Part shown: positions 61,716 through 64,000 of the stretch, one piece after another | Numbering within the stretch: position 1 is the first letter of the stretch | Layout: each line of letters begins with the position of its first letter | NCBI GenBank assembly: GCA_937125395.1 | Contig: CAKZLI010000001.1 | Span: forward strand, 62,001 to 126,000 | Length of the DNA: 64,000 nucleotides | Source of the DNA: an uncultured Glaciecola sp. | GTDB taxonomy: Bacteria > Pseudomonadota > Gammaproteobacteria > Enterobacterales > Alteromonadaceae | Reading direction: 5' to 3' | Notes under the pieces: generated by a model | Databases searched by the model: none | What the model was told of the DNA's origin: nothing | The model's input: the letters and a program-made list of their open reading frames with translations, nothing else | Position numbers and translations under genes: made by a program

Positions 61716-62822
61716 TTAATTAGTTGATCCGGTCGTATCTCCACCACCGGTTCCGCCAGCACCGATACCGGCACCTAAAGGAGCGGCTGTTGGTGCAATG
61801 ATCCCAACTCCTTGAGGCTGGGCTAAACCAGCTGCGGTTGTCGCTGAGACATCGGTTGGATCTGCACCTGCAGAAAGCGCTGCGAGTAAGGCTGAGTCGG
61901 GGTCAATAGTCGCACCTTGCGCCGCAGCATTTAAAACATCTTGTGCATAAGCAGGATACAGTGATACTCCTAACTCTATGTTTTGTTGAGAAAACTCTGG
62001 GAATAGATTCATTAATTCTATAATGACCGGCGATAAATCGTTGGTTAATGCCATGAGCTGCATAAAATCAACCGCCAAATCAAAATCATTATCAACAACC
62101 GTAAATGCATTATCATCCAACATCGTGCGAGTAGGGTTAATGGCATTATTCATCACTTGAGTCAGTGCCTCAATAAAATTCGCCCCTTCATCCATGGTTT
62201 CAATGATTTGTTGTTGTAGCTGATAACCCGGTTGACTCGGATCGCCAAATAAGGCGTTTTCACGTAATTGCTGTGCGGTGATATCCTGTATTTCTGTACC
62301 ATCAATCAGTCTTCCTGAGCGGGCTAGTTCGGACAAAATCTCATTGGTCTTGATCCGTTCTGGTATACCTGCTGAAGTAGCGTCCATTGATATGTCTGGG
62401 GCGCTAGATACAATTTTGGTGCTGCGTCGATACGCTAACGATACGTCTTTGATGACTTCCATCGAAGCAGACGATGTGGCGCTCGATGTGGCCTTTGATG
62501 CAGAATCAACACCGGTCGAAAATGTGGGTAATGGCTTATTAGTTGCGGTGGCAGCCGGGGTCGTGATCGCATTGATTCGAGACACCTCAGCTTGCGTTAA
62601 TTTGGGTATGACAATCGCGTTCGAAGTGTGCTGATTGACTTGGTTTACTGAGTCTTGAACCATTGAGTCCTCGGCATTGACCGCAGCTTCCGGTGTCGTT
62701 GCCGCGGCCGGTTTTGTTTTATCAATATTATGTTGATTACTGGTTCGTTCAGCATCAATAAACCATGCAACCGCAATTGCGCCTAATGCACAAATTAACA
62801 CTACTCCTAATAACACTTTCAC
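61716..62822 (-). CDS. Unrecognised membrane-anchored or secreted protein
   Basis: 368 residues I do not recognise. An N-terminal hydrophobic segment (about 3-20) is followed by a long Ala/Thr/Ser-rich disordered part (to about 150), a helical middle (about 155-300; acidic and Gln/Leu-rich, with EIQDITAQQLRENALFGDPSQPGYQLQ-type sequence) and a Gly/Thr-rich tail. It starts with GTG, with AAAGG six bases upstream. It lies between the ligase and the c-di-GMP-type gene on the same strand, so it may belong to the matrix or envelope functions of this region. Confidence 0.6.
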   Translation of the reverse strand: MKVLLGVVLICALGAIAVAWFIDAERTSNQHNIDKTKPAAATTPEAAVNAEDSMVQDSVNQVNQHTSNAIVIPKLTQAEVSRINAITTPAATATNKPLPTFSTGVDSASKATSSATSSASMEVIKDVSLAYRRSTKIVSSAPDISMDATSAGIPERIKTNEILSELARSGRLIDGTEIQDITAQQLRENALFGDPSQPGYQLQQQIIETMDEGANFIEALTQVMNNAINPTRTMLDDNAFTVVDNDFDLAVDFMQLMALTNDLSPVIIELMNLFPEFSQQNIELGVSLYPAYAQDVLNAAAQGATIDPDSALLAALSAGADPTDVSATTAAGLAQPQGVGIIAPTAAPLGAGIGAGGTGGGDTTGSTN

Positions 62823-62924
62823 GCGATACCTTTATCCTTGAGATACGTCTGTTTACTAGTACTAAACCTAGACTGAATAAGTGCATAATGCAAAATATTC
62901 AGCATTAAAATTGATTAAATCATT

Positions 62925-64000
62925 TTAAAATACGGCAGACAATGGACTGATTTCAAACCCTTGCAAGCAATCTACACCAATTGATTCCAAACATAAGGCT
63001 TGGGCCTCACTTTCAACCTGCTCTGCAATGACCTTAATGCCAAGGCTATGGGCTAGGTCAACCAGAGTTTTGACAAGTCGTTGTTGTTCATCCTCAAGGT
63101 GAATCGCACAGGTGAAACGAGGGTCTAATTTTAAATAATTGGGGCGAAGCGCTTTTAAATGTTGGATAGACGCGAGTTGTGCACCAAAGCGTTCGATTGT
63201 AAATTCAATATTGCGTATCTTGGCTTGTGCGATAAATTCGCCTAGTTGCTCGACATCATCAATGATGGCTCGCTCTGGAATTTCGATGATTAGTTTACGC
63301 GTGATGGCGGTACTGATAGGTAATGCATCAAAAAACCACGCTTGAAAATGTGGGTCAACCAACGCAACTCGAGAAATATTAATGGCAATTTTTGCAGGTG
63401 ACTTGGTCAGTTTGGCAATCGCATGGGTGACAATAATCTTATCAAACTGCAACATATAACCGTGGGCATGTGCGTTGGCAAAAATGTCTTTTGTACTATG
63501 GCTCGCATGTGCCGTAAAGTGTGTAAACCATTCTTGATATAATACCTGCTGTGATTGATTGATGGTCTGTGATTTAAACGCTATTGACTCGTCTTGGATA
63601 ATATTTTCTAAAATTGCTCGCCATTGGGTTTTGCTATTGGCGGGTTCTGTTGTTTGCTGAACGCAAAGACTCGGTTCCATGGTTAGCGCTTGTGTTAGGG
63701 CATTGTCTGCTCGTGTCATAATCATATCTGGGCTAGAGCCATAGGTAACGTCACCGGCTCCAATTGCCACGATACCCTGTGCATATTCAGATTTATCGAC
63801 ATGCTTGATGTGTTGATATAAGGCTGTAATTTGCTGATGCTGTTGCTCATGAGTTGTTACGGTGCTGAACACCGCAAAATCATGATCATTTAAGCGATAC
63901 ACTTGAGGAAAGTCTGATTCTTTAAAATAATCAGTGACTTGTACAGCCACATCATTGGCATAGCGCTCGACACTCTCATAGCCCTCTTTATTGCCAATGT
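62925..64000 (-). CDS. Degenerate GGDEF/EAL-domain protein, 5' end beyond the window
   Basis: The frame is open to the right edge, so the N-terminus is missing. The visible part starts in a GGDEF-like domain whose signature is replaced by RLNDHDFAVF, followed by an EAL domain (about the last 240 residues) in which the EAL motif reads QEW and DDFG reads ERFG, while KLD (LKLDPRF) and the QGF near the end remain. Loss of both catalytic signatures suggests a c-di-GMP receptor of the LapD kind rather than a cyclase or phosphodiesterase (inference). It neighbours the exopolysaccharide genes. Confidence 0.8.
   Translation of the reverse strand, partial: IGNKEGYESVERYANDVAVQVTDYFKESDFPQVYRLNDHDFAVFSTVTTHEQQHQQITALYQHIKHVDKSEYAQGIVAIGAGDVTYGSSPDMIMTRADNALTQALTMEPSLCVQQTTEPANSKTQWRAILENIIQDESIAFKSQTINQSQQVLYQEWFTHFTAHASHSTKDIFANAHAHGYMLQFDKIIVTHAIAKLTKSPAKIAINISRVALVDPHFQAWFFDALPISTAITRKLIIEIPERAIIDDVEQLGEFIAQAKIRNIEFTIERFGAQLASIQHLKALRPNYLKLDPRFTCAIHLEDEQQRLVKTLVDLAHSLGIKVIAEQVESEAQALCLESIGVDCLQGFEISPLSAVF

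Overview
The window looks like a piece of chromosome from a marine-type gammaproteobacterium, most likely in or near the Alteromonadales. The evidence is the fairly AT-rich base composition, a FadR protein very close to the enterobacterial one, and the block fabB-pdxB-asd-fimV-truA-accD-folC-dedD-cvpA-purF, which resembles the order I recall from Shewanella/Alteromonas relatives. Most of the window is housekeeping sequence with dense, often overlapping genes. No genus is assigned.

Layout. 1-6.4 kb: dsbB, fadR, a GMC-type FAD dehydrogenase, fadH (2,4-dienoyl-CoA reductase) and a membrane-anchored retropepsin-like protease. 6.6-9.5 kb: the EF-P hydroxylase gene epmC (with a problematic start), an ATP-NAD kinase family protein, yfcL and a FlgO-like lipoprotein. 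9.5-25.9 kb: mnmC and, divergently, fabB, then class II aldolase, alpha/beta hydrolase, pdxB, asd, fimV, truA, accD, folC, dedD, cvpA and purF, with a strong terminator after purF. 25.9-36.5 kb: a Yip1-like protein, miaE, lpxH, ppiB, cysS, mltD, gloB, a yafS-like methyltransferase, metG and dcd. 36.7-41.9 kb: a four-gene MacAB-like ABC export operon on the minus strand with three adaptor modules in two genes. 42.1-46.7 kb: an alcohol dehydrogenase, htpX and an arsenic operon arsR-(arsC::arsH)-acr3. 46.9-47.7 kb: tRNA-Pro(GGG), whose 3' end is repeated 656 bp downstream; between the copies lie an intact Phd/YefM antitoxin, the wreck of its ParE/RelE toxin, and a sequence resembling an integron attC site. 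47.8-54.4 kb: SirB2-like, glutaredoxin-like, thioredoxin-like, M49-like peptidase, DUF3307-like, a degenerate HAD protein and an RNase J-like enzyme. 54.5-64 kb: an exopolysaccharide export cluster (outer-membrane barrel, SLBB export protein, Wzc-type tyrosine kinase, PHP-type phosphatase, TPR protein), an O-antigen-ligase-like protein, an unknown envelope protein, and a degenerate GGDEF/EAL protein cut by the right edge.

How the parts connect. FadR sits beside its own operator-like sequence and another match lies at the -35 region of fabB, so FadR probably couples fatty-acid degradation (fadH nearby) to unsaturated fatty-acid synthesis. accD, fabB and lpxH supply envelope lipids. The export cluster at the right end, together with a probable c-di-GMP receptor, points to biofilm matrix control.

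The least ordinary material is the tRNA-Pro mini-element with its toxin-deleted toxin-antitoxin module, the ABC exporter with a tandemly duplicated adaptor, the ArsC-ArsH fusion, and two genes (epmC and the RNase J-like gene) whose conserved N-termini have no ATG/GTG/TTG start. All identifications come from reading motifs and from remembered family sequences; no search was run.
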